Positions 25,767 to 34,641 of a stretch of 37,003 nucleotides of DNA are shown here, piece by piece (position 1 is the stretch's first letter; the number at the start of each line of letters is the position of its first letter). The notes under the pieces are model-generated. The model made no database searches, was not told where the DNA came from, and saw only the letters and a list, made by a program, of their open reading frames with translations. The DNA is from an uncultured Burkholderiales bacterium. Lineage in GTDB: Bacteria; Pseudomonadota; Gammaproteobacteria; Burkholderiales; Burkholderiaceae_C. A program made the position numbers and the translations under genes. The stretch spans positions 1 to 37,003 of the forward strand of contig CAIPII010000002.1 of assembly GCA_903865035.1 (NCBI GenBank). The letters are read 5' to 3'.

Positions 25767-27164
25767 ATGCCCATGACAGAAGTTACACATTCAGTACAAG
25801 CCCCCAAAAAAGTGGGCTTTGTAAGCCTAGGTTGTCCAAAAGCATTGACCGATTCAGAATTGATTTTGACTCGTTTGAGTGCAGAGGGCTATCAAACCAG
25901 CAAAACCTTTGAAGGGGCCGATTTGGTCATCGTCAACACCTGCGGGTTCATTGACGACGCTGTCAAGGAGAGCTTGGATACCATCTCGGACGCATTGAGA
26001 GAAAACGGTCGTGTGATTGTGACGGGTTGCTTGGGGGCGAGGCAAGAGGAGGGGGAGAACCTCATCAAAAAGACGCATCCCAAAGTTTTGGCAGTCACAG
26101 GTCCTCATGCAACCGATGAGGTGATGGACTTTGTGCATGAGCACTTGCCCCAAGAGCACCAACCTTTTTTGGACTTGTTGCCCTCCAGTCCAAGTGCAGT
26201 GGGCATCAAATTGACCCCCAAGCATTACGCATATTTGAAAATTTCTGAAGGTTGTAACCACCGCTGCACCTTTTGCATCATCCCCTCCATGAGAGGTGAT
26301 TTGGTCTCTAGACCCGTTGGTGACATCCTTGAGGAGGCGAAAATTCTCTTTGAGAGTGGTGTCAAAGAGTTGCTCGTCATCAGCCAAGACACCTCTGCCT
26401 ATGGCGTAGACGTCAAGTATCAAACTGGTTTTTGGAATGGTCGACCCATCAAGACGAGAACCTTGGAGTTGGTTCGCGAGTTGGGTGAGTTGGCCAAGGA
26501 GCATGGAGCTTGGGTGAGGTTGCATTATGTATACCCTTATCCGTCGGTGGATCACATCATCCCCCTCATGGCTTCTGGCTTGGTGCTGCCTTACCTGGAT
26601 ATTCCCTTTCAGCACAGTCATCCAGATGTGTTGGCCAGAATGAAGAGGCCCGCCAGTGGAGAGAGAAACCTCGAGCGCATTCAGGCGTGGCGCGCCGCTT
26701 GTCCTGATTTGGTCATTCGCAGCACTTTCATTGCTGGGTTTCCTGGGGAGACTGAGGCGGAGTTTGAAGATCTCCTTACTTTTGTGAGAGAGGCGCAAAT
26801 TGATCGAGCGGGTTGTTTCGCTTACAGCCCCGTTGAGGGAGCCCTAGCCAACGACATACCCGGTATGCTCAGCCAATCGGAGCGAGAGGCCAGGCAGTCT
26901 CGTTTCATGCAAGTGCAAGAGGAAGTGTCCACTTTGAAGCTCAAGTCCAGGGTAGGTCAGACCTTGCAAGTATTGGTGGATTCGGTCACTGGCGGGGGTA
27001 AAAACGGCGGTATTGGTCGCAGTTATGCCGATGCACCGCAGATCGATGGTTTGGTCAAACTGTTGCCGCCTCAAAGGGTGGGACAACGTTTGAAAACCGG
27101 TGCTTTTACCAAAGCAACCATCGTTGGAACTCAAGGGCATGACTTGATTGGTCAACCCATCTGA
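25767..27164 (+). CDS. rimO: Ribosomal protein S12 methylthiotransferase RimO
   Basis: Radical SAM enzyme that adds a methylthio group to the conserved aspartate of ribosomal protein S12. The 465-residue product has the N-terminal UPF0004/MTTase domain with three cluster cysteines (SLGCPKA, NTCGFI, TGCLGAR), the radical SAM motif CNHRCTFC (Cys163, Cys167, Cys170), and a C-terminal TRAM domain. YVYPYP and [10 protein letters not shown] are typical of RimO. The ATG at 25767 is chosen over the longer frame from 25704 because the conserved region begins soon after; an ATG two codons later is also possible. No clear ribosome binding site is seen. It follows phaR by 116 bases. Confidence 0.97.
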   Translation: MPMTEVTHSVQAPKKVGFVSLGCPKALTDSELILTRLSAEGYQTSKTFEGADLVIVNTCGFIDDAVKESLDTISDALRENGRVIVTGCLGARQEEGENLIKKTHPKVLAVTGPHATDEVMDFVHEHLPQEHQPFLDLLPSSPSAVGIKLTPKHYAYLKISEGCNHRCTFCIIPSMRGDLVSRPVGDILEEAKILFESGVKELLVISQDTSAYGVDVKYQTGFWNGRPIKTRTLELVRELGELAKEHGAWVRLHYVYPYPSVDHIIPLMASGLVLPYLDIPFQHSHPDVLARMKRPASGERNLERIQAWRAACPDLVIRSTFIAGFPGETEAEFEDLLTFVREAQIDRAGCFAYSPVEGALANDIPGMLSQSEREARQSRFMQVQEEVSTLKLKSRVGQTLQVLVDSVTGGGKNGGIGRSYADAPQIDGLVKLLPPQRVGQRLKTGAFTKATIVGTQGHDLIGQPI

Positions 27165-27291
27165 GTGAATCTGCGCTTTGTGAGGTGAGGCTCGCTGTTT
27201 TTCGTTTTGGCCATGTGACCAGGCCCAAAGCGAATGGAGTCTTCAAGCAACTGTCTGAGGTCTGGACAGTCTAAAAATTGACACAATTTAA

Positions 27292-27306
27292 AAGCGAAGT
27301 TCGCTT
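27292..27306 (-). terminator. Probable terminator of tRNA-Leu
   Basis: On the reverse strand AAGCGAA and TTCGCTT form a 7-bp stem around one base (realistically a 6-bp stem with a 3-base loop), followed by TTAAATT. It begins 12 bases past the tRNA CCA end. The T-rich tail is imperfect. Confidence 0.45.
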
Positions 27307-27318
27307 AAAATGGAACGA

Positions 27319-27403
<85 letters not shown>

Positions 27404-27453
27404 AACAATTAGCAGGTTATTCTATCAAAAAACTATCTCACTCCACCACCTCC

Positions 27454-29862
27454 ATGTTGGAGGAATTCGAAGGCACAGTCTTGGGCCATCGCGCTGGCCA
27501 TGGTTTTGTTCAGCGCGACAACGGTGCCCCAGACATTTACCTCGCTCACAATGAGATGCGAGCGGTGCTGCACAAAGATCGCGTCAAAGTTCGCATCTTG
27601 CGACTTGACAGCAAAGGGCGTCCCGAGGGTCGAGTTGTTGAAATCCTTGAAAGATCTGACGCTTGCATCATTGGGCGCCTCTTGCAAGAGGGCGGAGTGT
27701 GCTTGGTGGCTCCTGAGGACAAGCGCTATGGCCAAGATGTTTTGATTCCAAAAGGCGCCACAGGCATGGCCAAGGTGGGTCAAGTGGTGGTGGTTGAGCT
27801 CACCGAGGCGCCAAGCCTTTTTGGACAACCCGTTGGCCGCATCAAAGAAGTGCTGGGCGAGGTTGATGATCCAGGCATGGAGATCGAGATTGCTGTCAGA
27901 AAGTACGGCGTGCCCCATGAATTTTCAGCCGATTGCTTGCGACTGACTCAAACCTTGCCAGACCAAGTCAGAGCCGAAGATTGCATTGGCCGGGTCGATT
28001 TAAGAGACGTGGCTTTCGTCACCATTGACGGAGAGGACGCCCGCGACTTTGATGATGCGGTTTATTGCGAGCCCATCAAATCTGGTCGCAAAAAAGGTTA
28101 TCGTTTGTTGGTGGCCATCGCTGATGTGAGCCATTACGTTGAAACCTCCAGTGCCATTGATGTTGACGCTTATGACCGAGCAACGAGTGTTTATTTTCCA
28201 AGGCGAGTCATTCCGATGTTGCCAGAAAAGCTCTCCAACGGTCTGTGCTCATTGAACCCTCATGTGGACAGGTTGTGCATGGTGTGCGACATGATCATCA
28301 CAACTGAGGGAGAGATCACCGCCTATCAGTTCTACCCTGCAGTCATGCACAGCAAAGCGCGCATGACTTACACGCAAGTGGCCGCCATTTTGGCCAACAC
28401 CCGAGGGCCCCAGGCGCTGGCCAATGGTGAGGTGGTCCCGCATTTGATCAATTTGCATGAGGTTTATTCCTCACTCTTAAAGTCTCGTCAAAAGCGAGGA
28501 GCCATGGACTTTGAGACCACGGAAACCCTCATCGTTTGTGATGACAACGGACGAATTGAAAAGATCGTTCCCCGCGTGAGAACCGAAGCCCATCGTTTGA
28601 TTGAAGAGACCATGCTTGCTGCTAACTCTTGTAGCGCAGACTTCATCTTGACCAACAAAGTTCCAGGTCTTTTCCGAGTCCATGAAGGGCCAACCCCTGA
28701 GAAGAGAGAGTTGCTCAGAAATTACCTCAAAGCCATTGGGCTCAACATGAGCATCACCGATGATCCCAAACCTGCTGAATACCAGGCCATTGCAAAAGCC
28801 ACTGCAGAAAGACCCGATGCGCAGCAAATTCACAGCATGCTTTTGAGATCGATGCAGCAGGCGATTTACACACCCATCAACAGCGGGCACTTTGGTTTGG
28901 CCTACGATGCCTACACCCATTTCACAAGCCCCATCAGGAGATATCCTGATTTGTTGGTGCACCGGGTGATCAAAGCCATTTTGCAAAAGAAACGCTATCA
29001 ACTGCCCACATTGCCAACTCCAGGTGAGTCACATGCAAGACTGGCCAGAAGGCTGGCCTCCAACAAAGCCAAGAACCAAGCTTTTGCATTGAAGAATGTC
29101 TCACACACAAGTGCTTCAAATCAAGAGACTGATTCACCCGCACCAGCCAAATTCCACCCAGATCAATTGGCTTGGGAGGCCGCAGGACTTCACTGCAGTG
29201 CCAATGAAAGACGTGCCGATGAAGCCTCTCGTGACGTGGAGGCATGGCTCAAGTGCAAATTCATGCGCGAGCATTTGGGAGAAGAGTACAGCGGTGTGAT
29301 CACCGCAGCAATGGGTTTTGGAATTTTCGTCACTTTGGACAGCTTGTACGTCGAAGGCATGGTCCACATCACAGAGCTTGGGGGAGAGTACTTCCGCTTT
29401 GATGAGGCCAGACAAGAGTTGCGTGGCGAGAGAACTGGCATTCGATATGCCATTGGTACCCGAGTTCATGTTCAAGTCAGTCGAGTTGACTTGGATGGTC
29501 GAAAGATCGATTTCAGATTGGTCAATGACAGCTTGGATCGCACGGTTAGGAGCATCAAGGAGTCCATGAACCCAAGAGGCATGCCAAGCACAAGCCCAAC
29601 TTCAAAAATGCCCAAAGGACGCGATGCGAGAAGGGGGGCGAAATCCGCGTCGGCTCCCACCGTGTTGGCTCAGGAGTCAAACACCAGCAAAGTCAGCACA
29701 GGGGGGAGGGGAAAGAAGGGGGCATCAAAAACTTCCGCATTCGCTCAAGCCTCAGGTGTAGCGCAAACGATCAAGTCACCTCGAGTGCTCTCTCCAATCG
29801 ATGTCTTGAAGGCCTCGGTCAAAAAGGCTGCGGGTAAAAAATCCAGAAAATCCAAGCGCTAA
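27454..29862 (+). CDS. rnr: Ribonuclease R (no N-terminal winged-helix domain)
   Basis: 3'-5' exoribonuclease of the RNB family, degrading structured RNA, damaged rRNA and mRNA. The 802-residue product begins directly with the first cold-shock domain (EGTVLGHRAGHGFVQRD). The RNB catalytic aspartates are Asp192, Asp198, Asp200 and Asp201 (DGEDARDFDDAVY), followed by ADVSHYVE and SPIRRYPDL; then the S1 domain (YSGVITAAMGFGIFVTLD) and a Ser/Lys-rich basic tail. The equivalent E. coli aspartates are at 272-281, so about 80 N-terminal residues, the winged helix, are missing. An insertion (about residues 525-570) separates the RNB and S1 domains. The ATG at 27454 sits in a hairpin loop with no normal ribosome binding site; upstream codons are antisense to tRNA-Leu. 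Confidence 0.93.
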   Translation: MLEEFEGTVLGHRAGHGFVQRDNGAPDIYLAHNEMRAVLHKDRVKVRILRLDSKGRPEGRVVEILERSDACIIGRLLQEGGVCLVAPEDKRYGQDVLIPKGATGMAKVGQVVVVELTEAPSLFGQPVGRIKEVLGEVDDPGMEIEIAVRKYGVPHEFSADCLRLTQTLPDQVRAEDCIGRVDLRDVAFVTIDGEDARDFDDAVYCEPIKSGRKKGYRLLVAIADVSHYVETSSAIDVDAYDRATSVYFPRRVIPMLPEKLSNGLCSLNPHVDRLCMVCDMIITTEGEITAYQFYPAVMHSKARMTYTQVAAILANTRGPQALANGEVVPHLINLHEVYSSLLKSRQKRGAMDFETTETLIVCDDNGRIEKIVPRVRTEAHRLIEETMLAANSCSADFILTNKVPGLFRVHEGPTPEKRELLRNYLKAIGLNMSITDDPKPAEYQAIAKATAERPDAQQIHSMLLRSMQQAIYTPINSGHFGLAYDAYTHFTSPIRRYPDLLVHRVIKAILQKKRYQLPTLPTPGESHARLARRLASNKAKNQAFALKNVSHTSASNQETDSPAPAKFHPDQLAWEAAGLHCSANERRADEASRDVEAWLKCKFMREHLGEEYSGVITAAMGFGIFVTLDSLYVEGMVHITELGGEYFRFDEARQELRGERTGIRYAIGTRVHVQVSRVDLDGRKIDFRLVNDSLDRTVRSIKESMNPRGMPSTSPTSKMPKGRDARRGAKSASAPTVLAQESNTSKVSTGGRGKKGASKTSAFAQASGVAQTIKSPRVLSPIDVLKASVKKAAGKKSRKSKR

Positions 29863-29898
29863 AGCTTTGAATTGTCAGCCCAAATTTTGGGCTTGGCA

Positions 29899-31146
29899 TC
29901 AAGGCTTGAGGGCGAGCTCGGGCCAATCTTTGGATTTGGAGGGGTCCTCCATCAGTTCAAGCAAAACTTGAGCGCTGGCACACGACATCGCCCAACCACT
30001 GGAGCCATGTCCAACATTGACCCATATACCGTCTACCTCGGTGCCGCTCACAATGGGAGAGCCTTTGGCCAGCATGGGTCTGGCGCCTTTCCAAATTTGG
30101 ATTTGTTGGCTCAGGTCAGACGCTTTGGGGAACCAGTCGTCCAAAACTTTGTAGAGCGTTTGAATGGCCTTGGGGTGTTGGTGATGAGGTTTTTGTGAGA
30201 ACTCCATGATGCCCGCCACTCTGATTCGGTTCCCCATTCTGGAGATGGTGACTTTGTAATTTTCATCCATCAAGCCACACCTTGGAGCATCCAAAGGCTC
30301 TCGAATGAGCGCTGTCAGTGAGTACCCGTAGACAGGGACGATGGGCAAGCGAATGGGCAGATTGGCCACCAATGCTGATGAGCCCATGCCCGCACAAATC
30401 ACCACTTGATCAAAGGTGCGCACCCCTTGATCAGACGTGACCAAGCTCTTGGGATTAGCGGCTGACAAAGGTGCTATTCGACTCTTGTGGTGGAATTCAA
30501 CGCCAATCTTTTCGCATTCATTTTTAAGTGCAATGGCAAATTGCCTGCAATTGGCCACTTCGTCATCGGGTAGATGAATGGCTCCTATCCATTTCGTGGA
30601 CGATTCCAAGGCGGGCTCTAAGTCAGAAAACTCAGAGGGTTCCATCACCTTGTGGTTGATGCCCAAAGCAGAGAGGTAGGGCAAGGCATCAAGTGCACTT
30701 TGCCAAGACTTGTTGCTTCGGTAAATGATGTTGTAGCCGCTTTGTCTCTCGTATTCAATTCTCAATTGATTGGAGAGCTCCTTCATTCTGTTTTGACTCT
30801 TGAGCGCCAAGCGCTGCATCACCCCGCGGTGAAGCCAAAAAGGCTCAATGTTTGAATTCTTAACGGCCGCAGCCAACCACTTGGTTTGTTCCCAAGAGGG
30901 CCAGCTGATCAAGGTGCTGGCGTATCTCGACCACAGATCGCCAAAAACTCTTTTTGGCATTTGAGGTGCGGCCCAAGGGGCCACATAACCGGGGGAGATC
31001 ACGCCACCATTGGCAAAACTGGCCTCCTCGGCGGGTGTTTGATTTTGATCAAAAACACTCACCTGATAACCCCGCTGGGCGAGTTCAAAGGCAGTGGTGA
31101 TGCCCACAATGCCTGAACCAATGATGGCGACTCGATTTTTTTTCAT
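29899..31146 (-). CDS. dadA: D-amino acid dehydrogenase, small subunit-like FAD oxidoreductase
   Basis: Flavoprotein that deaminates D-amino acids (classically D-alanine) at the inner membrane, passing electrons to the respiratory chain. The 415-residue product opens with the FAD dinucleotide motif VAIIGSGIVGITTAFELAQRG, then FANGGVISPGYVAPWAAP, the DadA hallmark, and closes with the second FAD segment WVNVGHGSSGWAMSCASA. Length matches E. coli DadA (432). Membership of the DAO family is certain; D-amino acid specificity is inferred. It converges with RNase R (36 bases between stops). A small hairpin AGCCCAA/TTGGGCT (29877-29893) lies in the gap without a T tract. Confidence 0.88.
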   Translation of the reverse strand: MKKNRVAIIGSGIVGITTAFELAQRGYQVSVFDQNQTPAEEASFANGGVISPGYVAPWAAPQMPKRVFGDLWSRYASTLISWPSWEQTKWLAAAVKNSNIEPFWLHRGVMQRLALKSQNRMKELSNQLRIEYERQSGYNIIYRSNKSWQSALDALPYLSALGINHKVMEPSEFSDLEPALESSTKWIGAIHLPDDEVANCRQFAIALKNECEKIGVEFHHKSRIAPLSAANPKSLVTSDQGVRTFDQVVICAGMGSSALVANLPIRLPIVPVYGYSLTALIREPLDAPRCGLMDENYKVTISRMGNRIRVAGIMEFSQKPHHQHPKAIQTLYKVLDDWFPKASDLSQQIQIWKGARPMLAKGSPIVSGTEVDGIWVNVGHGSSGWAMSCASAQVLLELMEDPSKSKDWPELALKP

Positions 31147-31235
31147 TGACTATTTTTCTGGGGTGAATGGCTTTGCTCGAGCTCGTGGTGATTCGCTAGT
31201 CTAAGGGAGAATGGGTGTGTGTTCGCAGAGGAAAA

Positions 31236-31246
31236 TGTGCTACAAT
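31236..31246 (+). promoter_or_regulatory. Extended -10 promoter of rpsB
   Basis: TGCTACAAT (TG at 31238-31239, TACAAT at 31241-31246) is an extended -10 element. A -35 box is poor, as tolerated by extended -10 promoters. The predicted start near 31253 gives a leader of nearly 140 bases ahead of rpsB. Confidence 0.5.
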
Positions 31247-31263
31247 ATTGGAGTTTTCAAGTG

Positions 31264-31349
31264 CCCCAAATTGGGGAATTCTAGTAAAACAAATCTCAAA
31301 CCATTCTCACTCAAGGTGTTAAAGCTTTTTGATAATTCTAAAGCTTTAA
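31264..31349 (+). promoter_or_regulatory. Structured leader of rpsB (possible S2 autoregulation)
   Basis: Two hairpins lie in the untranslated leader: CCCCA/TGGGG (31264-31276) and a perfect 9-bp stem TTAAAGCTT (31319-31327) with AAGCTTTAA (31341-31349) around a 13-base loop. In E. coli, S2 represses rpsB-tsf through its leader. The same role here is an inference from position. Confidence 0.4.
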
Positions 31350-31390
31350 TTTCGAGATGGATTTTAGTCATAACCTTTTAGGAAATCATC

Positions 31391-32131
31391 ATGTCAGTCA
31401 CAATGCGCGAAATGCTCGAGGCCGGTGTTCACTTCGGTCACCAAACTCGTTTTTGGAATCCAAAGATGGCACCTTTCATCTTTGGTCATCGCAACAAGAT
31501 CCACATCATCAATTTGGAAAAAACACAGCCCATGTTCGAAGAGGCTGTGAAATTCGCTCGTCAACTCTCTGCCAACCGTGGAACCATTTTGATGGTCGGC
31601 ACAAAGCGCCAGGCGCGTGAGATTGTTGCCACTGAGGCTCGTCGTGCTGGCGTGCCCTTCGTTGAGCAGCGTTGGTTGGGTGGCATGCTCACCAATTTCA
31701 AAACTGTTAAATCCTCCATCAAGCGCTTGAAAGAGATGAAAGTGCAGCAAGAGGCTGGACTGGACGCCATGTCCAAAAAAGAACAGTTGATGTTCTCTCG
31801 TGAGCTCGACAAGTTGGAAAAAGACATTGGCGGTATCCAAGACATGGCCACTTTGCCCGATGCCATTTTCATCATCGATGTGGGTTACCACAAAATTGCG
31901 GTTGCTGAAGCCAAAAAGCTTGGCATTCCCATGATCGGTGTGGTTGACTCCAATCACTCACCTGAAGGCATTGACTTTGTAATTCCTGGCAATGATGACT
32001 CCTCCAAGGCGGTCACTTTGTATGCTCGCGCGATTGCGGATGCCATTCTTGAAGGGCGTGCAAACGCCGTTCAAGAGGTGGTCAATGCAGTGACCGAGCA
32101 CGATGAGCACGAAGAGGTTGAGTCTGCATAA
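31391..32131 (+). CDS. rpsB: 30S ribosomal protein S2
   Basis: Essential protein on the back of the 30S subunit between head and body. The 246-residue product begins [20 protein letters not shown], the standard S2 start, with AGGAAA upstream of the ATG. Conserved blocks [23 protein letters not shown] and [26 protein letters not shown] are all present. The C-terminus is short and acidic ([11 protein letters not shown]). It is the first gene of the rpsB-tsf-pyrH-frr string and is preceded by a long leader. A terminator-like hairpin separates it from tsf. Confidence 0.99.
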   Translation: MSVTMREMLEAGVHFGHQTRFWNPKMAPFIFGHRNKIHIINLEKTQPMFEEAVKFARQLSANRGTILMVGTKRQAREIVATEARRAGVPFVEQRWLGGMLTNFKTVKSSIKRLKEMKVQQEAGLDAMSKKEQLMFSRELDKLEKDIGGIQDMATLPDAIFIIDVGYHKIAVAEAKKLGIPMIGVVDSNHSPEGIDFVIPGNDDSSKAVTLYARAIADAILEGRANAVQEVVNAVTEHDEHEEVESA

Positions 32132-32162
32132 ACGCAGCAACCCCTTTCATCATTAAAAGGGA

Positions 32163-32185
32163 GGGGCTCAGTGAAGCCCCTTTTT
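32163..32185 (+). terminator. Terminator/attenuator between rpsB and tsf
   Basis: GGGGCT (32163-32168) and AGCCCC (32175-32180) with a 6-base loop lead into TTTTT. It lies 31 bases after the rpsB stop. As in E. coli, partial read-through would set the S2 to EF-Ts ratio. Confidence 0.85.
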
Positions 32186-32236
32186 AGCGACTCATTGAGT
32201 CTGGTAAGTTTGAATTGAATTCGGAGAATTTTTAAA

Positions 32237-33130
32237 ATGGCAACAATCACAGCAAGCATGGTGGCCGAATTAAGGGCCAAAACTGATGCTCCCATGATGG
32301 AGTGCAAAAAGGCGTTGACGGAATCTGAAGGCGACATGGCCAAAGCAGAAGAGTTGCTTCGCGTTAAATTGGGCAGCAAAGCTGGTAAAGCCGCTTCTCG
32401 CGTGACGGCAGAGGGTGTCGTTTTCTCTCACATCGCAGGCCACACTGGCGCTTTGATCGAAGTCAATTGCGAAACCGACTTTGTGACCAAAAATGACAGC
32501 TTCTTGGCCATGGCACAAGCTGCTGCAAAATTGTTGGTCGAGCACCCCGTTGACAGCCTTGAGGCTTTGGGTGCTTTGTCTTACGCTCAAGACGGCTTTG
32601 GTCCCACTTTGGAAGATGTGAGAAAGGGTTTGATTGGAAAGATTGGCGAGAACATGAGCTTTCGCCGCTTCAAGCGTTTCAACGCGGGTCACTCTCTTAC
32701 CACTTATTTGCACGGCACGCGCATTGGCGTGATGGTCGAGTTCACAGGGGATGAGTCTGCTGCTCGTGATGTCGCCATGCACGTCGCTGCCATGAAGCCC
32801 GTGTCTTTGACCTCTCAAGAGGTTCCTGCTGAACTCATCGAGCGCGAGCGCTCAGTTGCTACTGCCAAGGCGCAAGAGTCTGGCAAGCCAGCTGACATTG
32901 CTGCCAAGATGATTGAAGGTGCCGTTCAAAAGTACTTGAAGGAAGTGTCTTTGTTTGATCAACCCTTTGTGAAGAACGACAAACAAACGGTCCAACAAAT
33001 GCTCAAAGCCGCCAACACCGAGGTGAAGTCATTCACCTTGTACGTGGTTGGTGAAGGAATTGAGAAAAAGGTCGATGACTTTGCCGCCGAGGTGGCTGCT
33101 CAAGTCGCTGCTGCAAAACAAGCCAGTTAA
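32237..33130 (+). CDS. tsf: Elongation factor Ts
   Basis: Guanine nucleotide exchange factor that regenerates EF-Tu-GTP. The 297-residue product has the N-terminal UBA-like domain ([21 protein letters not shown]), the core motif beginning [13 protein letters not shown], and two EF-Ts repeats (MHVAAMKP, then [13 protein letters not shown]). GGAGA lies about 10 bases before the ATG. It is separated from rpsB by 105 bases with a terminator and ends at its own strong terminator. Confidence 0.98.
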   Translation: MATITASMVAELRAKTDAPMMECKKALTESEGDMAKAEELLRVKLGSKAGKAASRVTAEGVVFSHIAGHTGALIEVNCETDFVTKNDSFLAMAQAAAKLLVEHPVDSLEALGALSYAQDGFGPTLEDVRKGLIGKIGENMSFRRFKRFNAGHSLTTYLHGTRIGVMVEFTGDESAARDVAMHVAAMKPVSLTSQEVPAELIERERSVATAKAQESGKPADIAAKMIEGAVQKYLKEVSLFDQPFVKNDKQTVQQMLKAANTEVKSFTLYVVGEGIEKKVDDFAAEVAAQVAAAKQAS

Positions 33131-33135
33131 TAAAT

Positions 33136-33160
33136 AAGGGGACTTAGGTCCCCTTTTTTT
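33136..33160 (+). terminator. Rho-independent terminator after tsf
   Basis: A perfect 8-bp stem AAGGGGAC (33136-33143) / GTCCCCTT (33148-33155) with loop TTAG, followed by a T run to 33160. It begins 5 bases past the tsf stop, so pyrH probably has its own promoter or depends on read-through. Confidence 0.9.
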
Positions 33161-33214
33161 AAGCCCTGATTTTCCATCATCCCTTAACATCACAACTGCC
33201 AGGAGTTTTGTTTC

Positions 33215-33937
33215 ATGAAATCAAACGCACCAACTCATCACCGTATATTGTTAAAACTCTCGGGTGAAGCGCTGATGGGGGACGATGCGTTTGGAATCAA
33301 CCGGGCAACAATTGTGAGAATCGTCGAGGAGATTGCAGAGGTCACGCGCTTAGGCGTCCAAGTCGCGGTTGTCATTGGTGGAGGCAATATCTTTCGAGGT
33401 GTTGCAGGTGGCTCGGTGGGCATGGACCGAGCAACAGCGGATTACATGGGCATGCTGGCCACGGTCATGAATGCGCTTGCACTGGGAGACACCATGGAAA
33501 AAGCGGGTCTCACTGCTCGGGTGATGTCTGCCATTGGCATTGAGCAAGTGGTTGAGCCTTACGTGCGTCCCAAGGCACTTCAGTATTTGGAAGAGGGCAA
33601 AGTGGTGATCTTTGCTGCTGGCACGGGAAATCCGTTCTTCACAACCGACACGGCTGCCGCTCTTAGGGGGGCTGAGATTGGTGCTGAATTGGTCCTCAAA
33701 GCCACCAAAGTGGATGGCGTTTATTCGGCCGATCCCAAAAAAGATCCGACAGCCAAGTTGTTTTCTAAAATCAGTTTTGACCAAGCCATTGCTGAGAACT
33801 TGGGCATCATGGATGCCACGGCTTTTGCCCTTTGTAGGGATCAAAAACTACCTGTCAAGGTGTTTTCCATCTTTAAAAATGGTGCCTTGAAGCGGGTCGT
33901 CATGGGTGAAGATGAGGGAACTTTGGTGTACGCTTGA
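33215..33937 (+). CDS. pyrH: Uridylate kinase
   Basis: Hexameric UMP kinase, phosphorylating UMP to UDP for RNA, DNA and cell-wall precursors. The 240-residue product belongs to the amino acid kinase fold and carries [12 protein letters not shown] at the N-terminus, [23 protein letters not shown], and the ATP-binding region with [15 protein letters not shown] and [18 protein letters not shown] lies 9 bases before the ATG at 33215. It follows the tsf terminator and is followed by frr after 78 bases, the usual order. Confidence 0.98.
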   Translation: MKSNAPTHHRILLKLSGEALMGDDAFGINRATIVRIVEEIAEVTRLGVQVAVVIGGGNIFRGVAGGSVGMDRATADYMGMLATVMNALALGDTMEKAGLTARVMSAIGIEQVVEPYVRPKALQYLEEGKVVIFAAGTGNPFFTTDTAAALRGAEIGAELVLKATKVDGVYSADPKKDPTAKLFSKISFDQAIAENLGIMDATAFALCRDQKLPVKVFSIFKNGALKRVVMGEDEGTLVYA

Positions 33938-34015
33938 GCCTTAGACTCAAGTGCTTGGCCGATCTGAGCAGTGGCTGGCCTCTTCAGGGTTGAAGTTAAT
34001 CGATAAGGATAAGAG

Positions 34016-34576
34016 ATGAGTATTTCAGAGATCAAATCAACGACAGAGACCAAAATGTCTCAAAGCATTGCAGCACTCAATGGCGCGTTGAGCAAAATCA
34101 GAACCGGTCGCGCCAACCCAGGTTTGCTCGACAGCGTCATGGTTGACTATTACGGTAACCCCACACCCATTGGTCAAGTTGCCAACGTGTCTTTGTTGGA
34201 TGCGAGAACCATCAGCGTTCAACCCTGGGAAAAGGGCATGGGTGCAAAGATCGAAAAAGCCATTCGTGACAGCGACTTGGGGCTCAATCCCTCAGCCATG
34301 GGTGACTTGATTCGTGTCCCCATGCCAGCCATGACCGAAGAGCGCAGAAAAGAGCTCACCAAAGTCGTTAAAAACGAGGGAGAGGGCGCCAAAATTGCCG
34401 TTCGAAATTTGCGCAGAGACGCCAATGAGCACGTCAAAAAGCTCGTCAAAGACAAAGAGGCGAGTGAGGACGATCAAAAGCGTGCTGAAGCCGATATTCA
34501 AAAAATGACCGACAAATACATCTCAGAAGTCGATAAAGTGGTGGCCTCCAAAGAGCAAGAGATATTGGCAGTTTGA
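34016..34576 (+). CDS. frr: Ribosome recycling factor
   Basis: With EF-G it splits the post-termination ribosome. The 186-residue product has the conserved [37 protein letters not shown], and the helical C-terminus with [13 protein letters not shown] and [11 protein letters not shown]. Length is typical. An AAGGATAAGAG ribosome binding site precedes the ATG. In related genomes uppS usually follows; here cdsA starts only 65 bases downstream. Confidence 0.98.
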   Translation: MSISEIKSTTETKMSQSIAALNGALSKIRTGRANPGLLDSVMVDYYGNPTPIGQVANVSLLDARTISVQPWEKGMGAKIEKAIRDSDLGLNPSAMGDLIRVPMPAMTEERRKELTKVVKNEGEGAKIAVRNLRRDANEHVKKLVKDKEASEDDQKRAEADIQKMTDKYISEVDKVVASKEQEILAV

Positions 34577-34641
34577 TCGGGCGTGTCCGCTTCACCCATG
34601 CCGCTTGCTCGTTTGAATCCATTTCATAGATTGCACCTGCG

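Noticed and set aside
29877-29893. Hairpin between rnr and dadA as a bidirectional terminator
   Set aside because: The 7-bp stem has no T tract on either strand, so intrinsic termination is not supported.
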